Assembly (NCBI GenBank): GCA_900315845.1
Contig: OOHK01000002.1
Location: forward strand, 124,001 to 188,000
Direction: 5' to 3'
Origin: Candidatus Avelusimicrobium luingense
GTDB lineage: Bacteria; Elusimicrobiota; Elusimicrobia; Elusimicrobiales; Elusimicrobiaceae
Length of the DNA stretch: 64,000 nucleotides
Shown here: piece by piece, positions 8,548 to 17,779 of the stretch
Layout of the letters: each line of letters begins with the position of its first letter
Position numbering within the stretch: position 1 is the first letter of the stretch
The notes under the pieces: generated by a model
What the model saw: the letters and a program-made list of their open reading frames with translations, nothing else
What the model was told of the DNA's origin: nothing
Database searches by the model: none
Translations under genes and position numbers: made by a program

Positions 8548-8580
8548 AAGTAGGGTGGCAAAAATTGCCACCCTACTTTA
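8548..8580. terminator. Bidirectional terminator between pilins and recA
   Basis: A perfect 13-bp stem (8548-8560 with 8566-8578) with loop AAAAT. It can end transcription of the pilin pair on the plus strand and of recA on the minus strand. Confidence 0.8.
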
Positions 8581-8604
8581 TATTACACCGTTTAAGAAAA
8601 GTTG

Positions 8605-9651
8605 TTATTTTTTGGCTTTTTTCTCTGCCGGTTTTTCTTCGCCGGCCGGTTTTCCGTCATAATGATGGCCGAGATATTTTACATACAATTTATCTTCAAT
8701 TTCGGCCGCCAGTTCCGGGTTATCTTTAAGATATTGGCGCGCATTGTCGGCCCCTTGGCCAAGTTTTTCTTCGCCATAGATAAACCAACTGCCGCTCTTT
8801 TCAATAATGCCGGCTTCCACGCCTTTATCAATAATACACGCTTCGCGCGAAATACCTTGGCCTAAAATCATGGTAAATTCGGCTTGGCGATACGGCGGCG
8901 CTACTTTGTTTTTGGTTACTTTGGCGCGCACACGCGTACCGATAATTTCGTCACCTTTTTTCAAGTTTTCAATGCGGCGCACATCAATACGCACGGACGC
9001 ATAAAATTTAAGAGCAAGTCCGCCGGGGGTCGTTTCCGGGTTGCCGAACATCACGCCGATTTTTTGGCGCAATTGGTTAATGAAAATAATGCTCGTTTTT
9101 GTTTTATTTAAAAGGCTGGTGAGTTTGCGCAGGGCTTGGCTCATCAGGCGCGCTTGCAAACCGACGTGAGCATCGCCCATTTCCCCTTCAATTTCGGCTT
9201 GCGGAACAAGCGCGGCTACGGAGTCCACCACGATTAAATCAATCGCGCCCGAGCGCACTAACTTTTCGGCAATTTCCAAGGCTTGTTCGCCGGAATCGGG
9301 TTGCGAAACGAGCAACTCATCCACATTTACGCCCAAATTAGCGGCATACACCGGGTCCAAAGCGTGTTCGGCATCAATAAACGCCACCGTTCCGCCCATC
9401 TTTTGCGTTTGCGCGGCAACGTGCAACGAAAGCGTCGTTTTACCGCCGGCTTCCGGCCCGTAAATTTCAATAACGCGCCCGCGCGGAAGTCCGCCCACAC
9501 CGAGCGCCAAATCTAACGACAACGCGCCCGTAGGGATGGCTTCTACTTTTTGTACCGAGCCGCTGCCTAATTTACAAATGGCTTCTTTGCCGAAGGCCTT
9601 TTCGATTTGGCCTAGGGCGAGGTCTAATGCTTTTTGTTTGTTTGCGTCCAT
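8605..9651 (-). CDS. recA: Recombinase RecA
   Basis: The 348-residue ATPase forms filaments on single-stranded DNA for strand exchange and the SOS response. The Walker A motif reads GPEAGGKTT (65-73) in place of the usual GPESSGKT; the lysine and threonine are kept. Walker B ([12 protein letters not shown]), the L2 loop with [22 protein letters not shown], and a lysine-rich C-terminal tail are all present. TGGAGG precedes the ATG. It lies 13 bp downstream of clpC and may be read from clpC transcription; no SOS-type palindrome is seen before it. Confidence 0.98.
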   Translation of the reverse strand: MDANKQKALDLALGQIEKAFGKEAICKLGSGSVQKVEAIPTGALSLDLALGVGGLPRGRVIEIYGPEAGGKTTLSLHVAAQTQKMGGTVAFIDAEHALDPVYAANLGVNVDELLVSQPDSGEQALEIAEKLVRSGAIDLIVVDSVAALVPQAEIEGEMGDAHVGLQARLMSQALRKLTSLLNKTKTSIIFINQLRQKIGVMFGNPETTPGGLALKFYASVRIDVRRIENLKKGDEIIGTRVRAKVTKNKVAPPYRQAEFTMILGQGISREACIIDKGVEAGIIEKSGSWFIYGEEKLGQGADNARQYLKDNPELAAEIEDKLYVKYLGHHYDGKPAGEEKPAEKKAKK

Positions 9652-9664
9652 AATTCCTCCAAAA

Positions 9665-12193
9665 TTATGCGTTCACCGGTTCTTTGGTTTTCGCTCCCGC
9701 AAAAGTGAGTTTGCGGGTTTCTTTATTAAAATCTACCACAATCTTCGTACGCGCGGGATATTGGCTGACAAGTATATTTTCCGCAAGCGGATCTTCCAGT
9801 TCGCGCTGAATCGTGCGCAAGAGCGGGCGCGCACCGAATTTCTCGTCAAAGCCTTTTTCCACCAAGAAGTTTTTGGCTTCTTCGGTCAGTTCCAACGATA
9901 ATTCTTTTTCCGCCAATTTTTCATCCACTTCTTTGAGTGCCAAATCTAAAATCGCACCGATATTTTCACGCGACAGTGAATGGAAAACAACAATTTCATC
10001 AATACGGTTGATAAATTCCGGATTGAACGTCTTTTTCACTTCATCCATCACATTTTGGCGCATATCCTGATAATCTTGCTCGGCGCTTTGGTGAGCCGCA
10101 AAACCGAGTTGGTTGCCTTTATTGGTAATTTCGCGCGCACCGACGTTAGACGTCATAATAATCACGCAGTTTTTGAAACTGACGCGGTGGCCTAAATTAT
10201 CCGACAAAGCCCCTTCATCCAACACTTGCAGTAAGATATTGTAAATGTCCGGGTGGGCTTTTTCCAATTCGTCCAAGACCACCACGCTATACGGGCGGCG
10301 GCGGACGGCTTCGGTCAGTTGGCCGCCTTCTTCATAGCCCACATAGCCGGGCGGCGCGCCGATTAAGCGTGAAACGGCAAATTTTTCCATATATTCGGAC
10401 ATATCCAACCGAATCATGGCTTCTTCATCGCCAAACAAGAACATGGCTAAACTTTTGGCAAGTTCGGTTTTACCCACGCCCGTAGGGCCGAGGAATAAAA
10501 ACCCGCCGATCGGCCGGCTGGGGTTGCCCAACCCGGTACGGTTGCGGCGAATTGCTTGCGACACGACACGCACCGCATCATCTTGCCCGATAATGCGTTC
10601 ATGCAAGCGTTCTTCCATGTGTAAAATTTTGTCGGTTTCGCTTTGCGTCATGCGCGTAACGGGAATGCCCGTCCATTTAGATGCCACCAGTGCGATATCT
10701 TCTTCCGTTACTTCCGGTACGTTGTTAACGTTTTCTTCTTGCCATTTCTTTTTCAAATGGTCAATGTAATTTTTCAGCCGGTCTTCGGTATCTTTAGCGG
10801 CGGCGGCTTTTTCAAATTCTTTATTGGCGAGCGCCTCGTCTTTTTCCAACACGGCCTGATTGTACTCCGCTTGTTTTTGGCGGATTTCGGGCGGCAACGT
10901 AGCATTTTTAAGCCGTGCCCGTGCGCCGGCTTCATCAAACAAATCTAATGCTTTATCCGGCAAGACGCGGTCGGAAATATAGCGGTCGGAAATAGAAGCG
11001 GCCGCTCGGATAGCCCCGTCGGTAAATTTCACTTTGTGGTGTTGTTCGTATTTGGCGCGGACTCCTTTTAATATAGCAATGGTTTCATCCACATCCGGCG
11101 GCTCAATAACGACCGGTTGGAAGCGTCTTTCCAAAGCGGTATCGGTTTCCACGTATTTGCGGTATTCATCAAAAGTGGTCGCCCCGATACACTGCACTTC
11201 ACCGCGGGCCAAGGCGGGCTTTAACATATTGGAAGCATCCATAGACCCTTCCGCCGCCCCTGCCCCGATAATGGTGTGAAGTTCGTCAATGAAAATAATG
11301 GCATCTTGCGCAGCAGCCATTTCATCAATAATATTTTTTAAGCGTTGCTCAAATTCACCGCGGTATTTGGTTCCGGCAATGACGGACGCCATATCCAACG
11401 CAAGCAACCGTTTTCCGGCGAGCAAGTCGGAAATTTCCCCGCGGGCAATTTTTTCGGCCAGTCCTTCCACAATAGCCGTCTTACCTACACCGGGCTCCCC
11501 GATAAGTACCGGGTTATTTTTCGTGCGGCGGGCTAAAATTTGCACCACGCGTTCAATTTCTTCATCGCGCCCGATAACCGGATCCAATTTGTGTTGGGCA
11601 GCCAAGCGGGTTAAATCGCGGGTATATTCATCCAACGTCGGAGTTTTTGATTTTTTATTAGTCTTGTTAGATGAATTTTCATCATTTTTGGCCCACATAG
11701 GCATATTGATTTCTTGTGATTCTTCGGTACTTTTTTCCGCGATATCGTCTTCGCTGGCGTTTCCTAAAAAGGTCAAAACGGCTTCACGCACGGAAGATAG
11801 TTTTTGGCCTAAATTATCCAAAATTTTTGCAGCCATCCCTTCTTCTTCGCGCACAAGGCCGAGCAAAATGTGTTCTGTGCCGATATGTTCCGTACCCAAC
11901 ACTTGTGATTCTTCCACGGAAAATTCCAACACCGCTTTAGCGCGCGGCGTGAACGGAATTTCACCCAATAACATAATCGTATCGCCGATGCCGACCATTT
12001 TTTCAATTTCTTGGCGCACCTTACGAAACGTAATTCCCAAGCCGGACAATACTTTATGCGACACCGTACCGTCAATGGCACTCAACCCCAGTAAAATATG
12101 TTCCGTACCGACGTAATCGTGATTTAAGCGTTTGGCTTCTTCTTGTGCGATTAAAATAATTTTTTGTGCATTTTCGGTAAATCGTTTAGCCAT
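9665..12193 (-). CDS. clpC: Clp protease ATP-binding subunit ClpC
   Basis: About 842 residues from the ATG at 12193 ([10 protein letters not shown]), chosen over the ATG 21 nt upstream because a GGGG stretch precedes it and the N-terminus then matches the family. It has a double Clp-N repeat, first AAA+ domain with GEPGVGKT at ~228, a short middle domain with a UVR-type [12 protein letters not shown] segment, second AAA+ domain with GPTGVGKT at ~566, and the D2-small region. ClpC unfolds substrates for ClpP. mcsA/mcsB/ctsR are not adjacent, so the Firmicutes-type regulation is not evident here. Confidence 0.95.
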   Translation of the reverse strand: MAKRFTENAQKIILIAQEEAKRLNHDYVGTEHILLGLSAIDGTVSHKVLSGLGITFRKVRQEIEKMVGIGDTIMLLGEIPFTPRAKAVLEFSVEESQVLGTEHIGTEHILLGLVREEEGMAAKILDNLGQKLSSVREAVLTFLGNASEDDIAEKSTEESQEINMPMWAKNDENSSNKTNKKSKTPTLDEYTRDLTRLAAQHKLDPVIGRDEEIERVVQILARRTKNNPVLIGEPGVGKTAIVEGLAEKIARGEISDLLAGKRLLALDMASVIAGTKYRGEFEQRLKNIIDEMAAAQDAIIFIDELHTIIGAGAAEGSMDASNMLKPALARGEVQCIGATTFDEYRKYVETDTALERRFQPVVIEPPDVDETIAILKGVRAKYEQHHKVKFTDGAIRAAASISDRYISDRVLPDKALDLFDEAGARARLKNATLPPEIRQKQAEYNQAVLEKDEALANKEFEKAAAAKDTEDRLKNYIDHLKKKWQEENVNNVPEVTEEDIALVASKWTGIPVTRMTQSETDKILHMEERLHERIIGQDDAVRVVSQAIRRNRTGLGNPSRPIGGFLFLGPTGVGKTELAKSLAMFLFGDEEAMIRLDMSEYMEKFAVSRLIGAPPGYVGYEEGGQLTEAVRRRPYSVVVLDELEKAHPDIYNILLQVLDEGALSDNLGHRVSFKNCVIIMTSNVGAREITNKGNQLGFAAHQSAEQDYQDMRQNVMDEVKKTFNPEFINRIDEIVVFHSLSRENIGAILDLALKEVDEKLAEKELSLELTEEAKNFLVEKGFDEKFGARPLLRTIQRELEDPLAENILVSQYPARTKIVVDFNKETRKLTFAGAKTKEPVNA

Positions 12194-12301
12194 AAATACC
12201 CCTTTCAAAGACAAGTACCTTTATTATATAAAAAACCACAAAGAAACGGTATGAAAACCGTTAAAACGGAAGATCGTTGGACGTTGGCCTTTTGACAAAC
12301 C

Positions 12302-12330
12302 TTGCACCATACGTCTGAAAAAGTTACAAT
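12302..12330 (+). promoter_or_regulatory. Promoter of pilin 12358
   Basis: TTGCAC at 12302-12307, 17-bp spacer, TACAAT at 12325-12330. A better TTGACA lies further upstream at ~12292 but its spacing to TACAAT is too long. Confidence 0.5.
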
Positions 12331-12357
12331 AACAATAACTTTTGAATTGAAGGAATT

Positions 12358-12852
12358 ATGATGAATCGTCAAGCATTTACTCTGATTGAGTTATTGGTAG
12401 TTGTTTTAATCATCGGCATTTTGGCCAGTGTGGCTTTGCCGCAATATAAAAAAGCGGTGGAAAAAGCACGCGCCGTAGAGGCTATCACGCTTGCCCGCGC
12501 CATGGCAAGCGCCGCGGAAGCCTACTATTTGGCAAACGGAGAATATACGGAAGACGTGGAAGCGTTGGATATAGAACTTCCGGGAGAGGTCGTTACCAAT
12601 TATGGGTACGGAGCGAGTGCCGTAAAAACAAAAAATTTTGTTTGCCGGGCCGCGTCCCTTACAAGCGGATTCACGGAAGCTATTGTGTATTGCAATCGTG
12701 ATCCTTATTCTCACTTTTACGGTATCGGCAAGGTAAAAAGCGGTCAATTCTTTTGCCATGGATACGATGCTTTCGGAATAAAAATTTGCCAAAGTTTCGG
12801 CACCCAAACGGTAAACGTAGGTCAAGGGACAACCGGTTACGTATTTAATTAA
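12358..12852 (+). CDS. Type IV pilin-like protein
   Basis: A 164-residue prepilin beginning ATGATG (the second ATG gives the MNRQA leader), preceded by AAGGA. Core [35 protein letters not shown], then AYYLANGEYTEDVEALDIEL. Several C-terminal cysteines can form the pilin D-region disulfide. It is the second gene of a local cluster with the pilin at 12988. No assembly genes adjoin it. Confidence 0.9.
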   Translation: MMNRQAFTLIELLVVVLIIGILASVALPQYKKAVEKARAVEAITLARAMASAAEAYYLANGEYTEDVEALDIELPGEVVTNYGYGASAVKTKNFVCRAASLTSGFTEAIVYCNRDPYSHFYGIGKVKSGQFFCHGYDAFGIKICQSFGTQTVNVGQGTTGYVFN

Positions 12853-12876
12853 CCCCCCCTGTTTAGCCCTATCCCC

Positions 12877-12920
12877 AATTTTGCTATAACACCACGAAAA
12901 ATGCTTTAGAAAGGGGCCAA
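12877..12920 (+). other. Degenerate copy of the kdsC promoter and start region
   Basis: AATTTTGCTATAAC at 12877-12890 and GCTTTAGAA at ~12903-12911 repeat the kdsC promoter and first codons (AATTTTGCTATAAT at 13522, GCTTTAGAA at ~13551) in the same order, with a short deletion that removes the ATG context. It appears to be a relic left when the pilin unit 12928-13512 came to lie between this spot and kdsC. Confidence 0.6.
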
Positions 12921-12927
12921 ATGCCTC

Positions 12928-12956
12928 TTGACAAATCAAAAAAAAAACCATAATAA
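12928..12956 (+). promoter_or_regulatory. Promoter of pilin 12988 (A-tract spacer)
   Basis: TTGACA at 12928-12933, ten-base A run in the spacer, then overlapping -10-like boxes (CATAAT at 12949, TAATAA at 12951). Confidence 0.55.
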
Positions 12957-12987
12957 AGTATTGGTAAAAAAGCAAGGAGCAAACAAC

Positions 12988-13512
12988 ATGAAAAACAAAC
13001 AGGCATTTACTCTCATCGAATTATTGGTTGTCGTTCTTATTATCGGCATTTTGGCCAGTGTGGCCCTGCCGCAATACAGAGTTGCGGTGGAAAAAGCACA
13101 CGCGACAGAGGCCCTTACGCTCTTGTCCTCTTTGGAGGAAGCCGTCAACGTATATATGATGGCTAACGGACGCCCCAGCACAACCGTAGAATTTATCGGT
13201 AAAGCAGGAAATACAAACGGTATTTCCGATGTATTGGACATAGATGTAGAAAGAATTTTAAAGTGCGATCTCAGCGGCGGCGATGATTGCCGAAGTAATT
13301 ATTTTAGTTATGATTCTTGGTGCAACGCTTCCGCCTGTGTCGGTGGCGCAGACAGACGCGAAAATGGAAGTTTCAGCAATCCCATACAATACTCTTTAAT
13401 GATAAATTTTTATGATGGAACTAAAACCTGTTCTTGGAAAGCCGCTTTTCCTTATTCCAAAAAAATCTGCGATAGTCTAACCGGACAAGGGTGGATATCA
13501 ACACAGGGGTAG
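12988..13512 (+). CDS. Type IV pilin-like protein
   Basis: Start set at 12988 (MKNKQA leader, AAGGAG 9 nt upstream). The 174-residue prepilin has [36 protein letters not shown], then NVYMMANGRPS and a cysteine-rich middle (CDLSGGDDC, WCNASACVGG) with two further Cys near the end. It lies between a relic and the intact promoter of kdsC and ends 29 bp before the kdsC start, which suggests insertion of a pilin cassette. Confidence 0.88.
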   Translation: MKNKQAFTLIELLVVVLIIGILASVALPQYRVAVEKAHATEALTLLSSLEEAVNVYMMANGRPSTTVEFIGKAGNTNGISDVLDIDVERILKCDLSGGDDCRSNYFSYDSWCNASACVGGADRRENGSFSNPIQYSLMINFYDGTKTCSWKAAFPYSKKICDSLTGQGWISTQG

Positions 13513-13526
13513 GACTAAGCGAATTT

Positions 13527-13535
13527 TGCTATAAT
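13527..13535 (+). promoter_or_regulatory. Extended -10 promoter, leaderless kdsC start
   Basis: TGC-TATAAT with the hexamer at 13530-13535 and 6 nt to the ATG at 13542. It lies just downstream of the pilin stop codon (13510-13512). No Shine-Dalgarno. Confidence 0.6.
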
Positions 13536-13541
13536 ACCTAT

Positions 13542-14135
13542 ATGCAAAACGCTTTAGAACGGGCTAAAAAAATCAAAGCCATTTTAACCGATGTGGACGG
13601 TATTTTAACGGACGGAAAAGTTAATTTTTTCCTTCAAAACGGCCGCATTGAAGAATTTAAGTCGTTTAATACGCAAGACGGCATTGCCGCGATTTTGTGC
13701 CGGCAAGCGGGTATCACGCTGGGCATCATTACCGGTCGGCGGCACGAAACCACTATTCACCGCGCGGATGCGCTCGGTTACACTTATATTTATCAAGGTT
13801 TTTTATCCAAACTCGGGCCGCTACAAGACATCTTAAAACGTGAAAATTTAACCCCGGACCAAATTGCCTATATCGGCGATGACTTAACCGATTTACCTTT
13901 ATTGCAAGCCGTCGGTTTTGCGGCCACGGTACCGGCTGCCGTTCCCCAAGTTAAACAAGCGGCTCATTTTGTTACCGCACGTGCCGGGGGCGATGGCGCG
14001 TATCGTGAAATTATTGATTTTATTTTGAACGCTCAAGGCAAATTGGATACACTTGTTCAAAATGCCAAAAACGGGTGGCAGTTGCCCGCCAAAACGCAGT
14101 TACAAATTATTACTTCCCAAGAAGGATTAGCCTAA
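13542..14135 (+). CDS. kdsC: 3-deoxy-D-manno-octulosonate 8-phosphate phosphatase (HAD family)
   Basis: A 197-residue HAD phosphatase. The catalytic DVDGILTDG (Asp17, Asp19) is at the N-terminus, followed by a FNTQDGIAAILCRQAGI segment, ITGR (motif II), a K before LQDILKREN, and GDDLTDLP (motif IV). The absence of a cap domain and these motifs fit the KdsC tetramer family, which makes Kdo for LPS. A C-terminal extension of ~25 residues after the usual end is unassigned. The start at 13542 follows from the -10 spacing. It heads an operon with tmk, holB and metG. Confidence 0.88.
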   Translation: MQNALERAKKIKAILTDVDGILTDGKVNFFLQNGRIEEFKSFNTQDGIAAILCRQAGITLGIITGRRHETTIHRADALGYTYIYQGFLSKLGPLQDILKRENLTPDQIAYIGDDLTDLPLLQAVGFAATVPAAVPQVKQAAHFVTARAGGDGAYREIIDFILNAQGKLDTLVQNAKNGWQLPAKTQLQIITSQEGLA

Positions 14136-14136
14136 T

Positions 14137-14751
14137 ATGCCGAAAGGAAAATTTATTGTTTTAGAAGGGCCGGACCGTTGCGGTAAATCCACGCAAGCCA
14201 AACTGCTCGTCAATTACCTGTTGGAGCAAGGCAAAGACGTGCTTTTGACGCGCGAACCCGGCGGAACCCCCACAGCGGAAAAAATACGCCAAATTGTATT
14301 AGAACCTAAAGTCAACATTACGCCGATGGCCGAACTCCTTTTATATGAAGCCTCGCGCGCTCAACACACACAAGAAAAAATTATTCCCGCATTGGAAGCC
14401 GGGAAAATTGTCATTTGTGAACGCTATACCATGTCCACGTGTGCGTATCAGGGTTACGGGCGCGGTATTGATTTAAAAATCATTGATACCTTAAATAAAA
14501 TTGCCACGTTGGGGCTCTCGCCCGATTTAACACTCGTATTTTTAATGTCGGATAAGTATTTCACCGAACGCGGCGAATATTTATTCTCCGACCGCTTGGA
14601 ACAAGAAGACAGGGCCTTCCGCCAGAAAATGCGCGAAGGGTATTTGGAAATGCTCCAATGCACTAAAAACTCCTATTTAATAGATGCCGATAAAGACATC
14701 TCGGACGTTCAATTCCAAGTGCGCCAGTTATTAAAAAGACACCAAATCTAA
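14137..14751 (+). CDS. tmk: Thymidylate kinase
   Basis: A 204-residue P-loop kinase converting dTMP to dTDP. P-loop GPDRCGKST at ~11-19, then the TREPGGTPTAEKIR dTMP-binding motif and CERYTMSTCAYQGYGRG. The lid region (SDRLEQEDRAF) lacks the extra arginines of the E. coli type. It begins 1 bp after the kdsC stop and ends directly against holB. The tmk-holB pairing is common in bacteria. Confidence 0.95.
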   Translation: MPKGKFIVLEGPDRCGKSTQAKLLVNYLLEQGKDVLLTREPGGTPTAEKIRQIVLEPKVNITPMAELLLYEASRAQHTQEKIIPALEAGKIVICERYTMSTCAYQGYGRGIDLKIIDTLNKIATLGLSPDLTLVFLMSDKYFTERGEYLFSDRLEQEDRAFRQKMREGYLEMLQCTKNSYLIDADKDISDVQFQVRQLLKRHQI

Positions 14752-15780
14752 ATGCCGTTTTCAGAAATCCTAGGGCAGGAAAAAGCCACCGACTACTTAA
14801 AAACGCTCGTAAAAAACGAGCGCGTGCCGGGGGCTTTGTTATTCTACGGGCCGGCTGGTGTGGGGAAGGCGAAAACAGCCCTTGAATTTGCTAAAGCGTT
14901 AAACTGTTTAGACGCTACGGCGCGCGCCCAAGGGGAAGCCTGCGGGGAGTGCGCCAACTGCAAAGCCATCAGCCAGCAGATACATCCGGATGTTATCTTT
15001 GCCGATTTTTTGTATCAAGCGCGATTAACGGTAAAAAAAGATTTTGAATCTTCTTCCTACGAAGAAGAATTGGAAAAAGAACTCGCCAAGCAACAACACA
15101 TCAACATTGATACAATCCGCGACGTCACCGCCAAAGCCCAACAAAAAGCCGTAGGGAACGGCTATAAAGTTTTTATCATTGACGAAGCCCAAAGCATGCA
15201 AGGTGCAGCGGCAAACGCATTACTTAAATTTATTGAAGAACCGCCCGCCAAAACCGTTTGGATTTTAATTACCTCTAAACGCTCGGCCATGCTACGCACG
15301 ATTTTATCGCGTTGCCAATCGCTGGCATTTGCCCCTTTATCGCAAGAGAACATTAAACAGATTTTACAGGATAACCAACTGGACACCCAATATACGGACT
15401 TGTGCGCTAAATACAGTTGCGGCTCCATACAAGGGGCGTTAAAGGCAGACGGAGCCCTTGCTTTGTTACAAGAAGCCGGGATAAGTGCTACCGGGTGCAG
15501 CCCGCAAGGGCCGGCAGCCGTAGTAGCCGAACTACCCCGTACGCTTGTGGCATCGCGGCAAGAAACGCAAGCCGTTTTAGATGTACTTTTACAAGCCTTA
15601 CATAGCGCGTGGGTATCTGCACCGACCGATAACGAACAGCGCCGCTATACCCATATCTTGCAACAATTTGAAAACTATAAACGCAGTCTAACCCGCAACG
15701 TTTCCCCCGCGCTCGTGTTGGAAACGGCCCTTTGCAGTTTAGACGGTCTCAATTTACCTTTATTTGAAACGGAGAATTAA
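14752..15780 (+). CDS. holB: DNA polymerase III subunit delta'
   Basis: A 342-residue clamp-loader ATPase homologue. It opens FSEILGQEKATDYLKTLV, has GPAGVGKAKT at 33-42, a zinc-binding CGECANC after ~61, VFIIDEAQSMQGAAANALLKFIEEPP and the SRCQ sensor-like segment. The P-loop retains G-K but has A where T/S is usual (GKAKT), in keeping with a weak or non-catalytic delta' site. It sits between tmk and metG without gaps. Confidence 0.9.
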   Translation: MPFSEILGQEKATDYLKTLVKNERVPGALLFYGPAGVGKAKTALEFAKALNCLDATARAQGEACGECANCKAISQQIHPDVIFADFLYQARLTVKKDFESSSYEEELEKELAKQQHINIDTIRDVTAKAQQKAVGNGYKVFIIDEAQSMQGAAANALLKFIEEPPAKTVWILITSKRSAMLRTILSRCQSLAFAPLSQENIKQILQDNQLDTQYTDLCAKYSCGSIQGALKADGALALLQEAGISATGCSPQGPAAVVAELPRTLVASRQETQAVLDVLLQALHSAWVSAPTDNEQRRYTHILQQFENYKRSLTRNVSPALVLETALCSLDGLNLPLFETEN

Positions 15781-17283
15781 ATGACTAAAAAATTCTATAT
15801 TACCACCCCGCTTTACTATGTAAACTCGGTACCGCATATCGGCCACGCTTACACGACGATAGCGCAAGATATTTTGGCCCGCTACAAACGCCAACAAGGT
15901 TTTGACGTACATTATTTAACGGGGACGGACGAACACGGCGCCAACATTGAAAAAACCGCCGCCGCCAACAACGTAACCCCCAAAGCATGGGCGGACAGCG
16001 TCGCCGAAAAATACAAAGAAATGTGGAAACAATTAAACATTTCTTACGATGATTTTATCCGCACCACCGATCCGCACCACGAACATGTCGTTCAAGCCAT
16101 TTTTGAAAAATTACTCAAAACGGGCGATATTTATTTAGGTTCGTACTCGGGCAAGTATTGCATGTCGTGCGAACAATACTATAACGACAGCGAAATTTTG
16201 GAAGGCAATCTCTGCCCGGTGCATAAACGTCCCTTAACCGAAGTGCATGAAGAAACGTATTTCTTCAAACTCTCCCGCTACGAAAAACCCTTGTTAAAAT
16301 ACTACGAGGAACACCCCGAATTTTTAAGCCCCAAAACACGCGCCAACGAAATCATCAATTTCGTCAAAGGCGGTTTGCAAGATTTGTCCGTCACGCGCAC
16401 GAAAGTAGCATGGGGAATTCCGGTGCCGAGCAACCCCAAACATACCATTTATGTATGGTTTGATGCACTTATTAACTATATTTCCGGCGCCGGTTTCGGC
16501 ACGCATATTTGCGACGATAAAACCGAACACGAAGCACAACTAAAAAAGATCGGCGTTGCAACATTTGAAGACTTGTGGCCCGCTGATTTACACATGGTGG
16601 GCAAAGAAATTTTCCGCTTTCATACGGTTATTTGGCCAGCGGTACTCATGGCCTTAAATTTGCCGCTTCCCAAAAAAGTATTTGCGCACGGTTGGTGGAC
16701 AGTAGAAGGCGAGAAAATGTCCAAGTCTTTGGGCAATATCGTCAACCCCGCCGAAGTAGCCGAAAAATACGGCGTGGACCCGGTACGCGCATTTTTATTC
16801 CGCGAAGTACCTTTCGGGCAAGACGGCGATTTTTCTATGGCCAGTTTCAAGAACCGCTACAATTCCGATTTAGCCAATAACATCGGCAACCTTTTATCGC
16901 GCACGCTGAATATGGCCGCCAAAAACATCGGTGATTTGCCGGAAACGATTACCGGTAATTATAAACTGCTCGCCAAAGCCGGCGAAGTGGAAAAAATTAT
17001 TGACGCGGCGTATGATGAACTGGCCTTTGATAAAGTGTTAGAACAAATTTACGGGTTCGCCAGCGACTTAAATAAACTCGTGGACGAGAAAAAACCGTGG
17101 GAACTGGCCAAGACCGATCCCGCCGCCACAAAAGAAGTCTTATTAGAGTTGGTGGCGTGCTTGCGCTACGTAGCAAAATGGCTAACGCCGTTTATGCCTA
17201 CCATCGGGCCGGAAATGGCGCGCCGCTTGCAACCCGGCAAGATTGAAAAATACCCGCCGCTTTTCCCGCGGTTGGAAAAATAA
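15781..17283 (+). CDS. metG: Methionyl-tRNA synthetase
   Basis: A 500-residue class I synthetase. HIGH-type motif in TPLYYVNSVPHIGHAYTT, a zinc knuckle with CMSCEQYY and CPVHKRP, and EGEKMSKSLGNIV (KMSKS). The C-terminus ends after the anticodon-binding helical bundle and has no tRNA-binding/dimerisation (OB-fold) extension, as in the shorter bacterial forms. The ATG directly follows the holB stop. A rho-independent terminator ends the operon. Confidence 0.97.
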   Translation: MTKKFYITTPLYYVNSVPHIGHAYTTIAQDILARYKRQQGFDVHYLTGTDEHGANIEKTAAANNVTPKAWADSVAEKYKEMWKQLNISYDDFIRTTDPHHEHVVQAIFEKLLKTGDIYLGSYSGKYCMSCEQYYNDSEILEGNLCPVHKRPLTEVHEETYFFKLSRYEKPLLKYYEEHPEFLSPKTRANEIINFVKGGLQDLSVTRTKVAWGIPVPSNPKHTIYVWFDALINYISGAGFGTHICDDKTEHEAQLKKIGVATFEDLWPADLHMVGKEIFRFHTVIWPAVLMALNLPLPKKVFAHGWWTVEGEKMSKSLGNIVNPAEVAEKYGVDPVRAFLFREVPFGQDGDFSMASFKNRYNSDLANNIGNLLSRTLNMAAKNIGDLPETITGNYKLLAKAGEVEKIIDAAYDELAFDKVLEQIYGFASDLNKLVDEKKPWELAKTDPAATKEVLLELVACLRYVAKWLTPFMPTIGPEMARRLQPGKIEKYPPLFPRLEK

Positions 17284-17300
17284 AAATTGCCCAACATAAA

Positions 17301-17330
17301 AAACCGAAAGTTCACGCTTTCGGTTTTTTT
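17301..17330 (+). terminator. Terminator of the kdsC-tmk-holB-metG operon
   Basis: AAACCGAAAG (17301-17310), loop TTCACG, CTTTCGGTTT (17317-17326) and a T run. It overlaps the 3' end of the minus-strand ORF at 17312. Confidence 0.85.
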
Positions 17331-17533
17331 GTGTTTTCTTGCGCCAGTTGTTTTAATTCTTGTTCGCTGTTTTCAAGCCGTAGGCAATAGATATTCAACG
17401 CTTGCAAAGCCTCTACCGGAGCGTATGAAAAAAACGGCATGGTATAAACTAATTTTTGCAAGCGGGCCTGCGCCAACCGGGCTGATTTTTTTAATACTTT
17501 TAGATCTTCAAATACTTCCTTTTCTGTTTTCAT
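17312..17533 (-). CDS. Small helical protein of unknown function
   Basis: A 73-residue frame with strongly helical, charged composition (MKTEKEVFEDLKVLKKSARLA and LENSEQELKQLAQEN). I do not recognise a family; the length recalls small coiled-coil subunits, but no motif supports a name. The ATG has no clear Shine-Dalgarno. It starts only ~20 nt after the T-run of the structured RNA at 17553-17714, so that RNA could be its leader. Whether it is translated is uncertain. Confidence 0.4.
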   Translation of the reverse strand: MKTEKEVFEDLKVLKKSARLAQARLQKLVYTMPFFSYAPVEALQALNIYCLRLENSEQELKQLAQENTKKPKA

Positions 17534-17552
17534 ATTTTTATTGGCCCGGTAT

Positions 17553-17714
17553 AAAAAAAGGGCGGTCTCCGATTAGGTGTTCGCTCCATCCTAACCAGAG
17601 CCGCCCTTGCGCGTACCCGAAAGTACGCGCAAAGAGAGACTCCCTGTTTCTAGAGCGAACAATCGTTTTGCAACGAATGGCCGTTCTTCACGGCATAGAA
17701 ACAGATTTATTTCT
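17553..17714 (-). ncRNA. Structured RNA with predicted pseudoknot and intrinsic terminator (unknown class)
   Basis: On the minus strand an extended -10 (TGC-TATACT, hexamer 17721-17726) predicts a start near 17714. The RNA then shows a 9-bp stem (17704-17696 with 17652-17644) enclosing two small hairpins (GCCGT/ACGGC; TCGTT/AACGA), an 8-bp hairpin (GCGCGTAC with GTACGCGC, 17630-17609), and a long GC-rich hairpin 17606-17560 followed by seven T. Nine bases of the last hairpin's loop, GAGCGAACA, are exactly complementary to TGTTCGCTC at 17661-17653, giving a long-range pseudoknot. No ORF fits inside. It does not match 6S, tmRNA, SRP or RNase P RNA as I know them. It may be a free sRNA or a cis leader of the 73-residue ORF. 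Confidence 0.65.
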
Positions 17715-17779
17715 ATTTACAGTATAGCATTTCTACAAAAAAGAATTATGCTCCATGTCAATACAAAAATGTATTAATC

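Noticed and set aside
11289-12116. Long plus-strand ORF (275 aa) opposite clpC
   Set aside because: Low-complexity Ser/Pro-rich translation antisense to a well-supported clpC gene; no start signal.
17553-17714. Identification of the structured RNA as 6S, SRP, tmRNA or RNase P RNA
   Set aside because: The multi-hairpin layout lacks the long single hairpin of 6S, the GGAAG/AGCA loop of SRP RNA, a tag ORF or the conserved RNase P core.
17287-17727. 146-aa plus-strand ORF after metG
   Set aside because: Runs through the metG terminator and the structured RNA; composition not protein-like.
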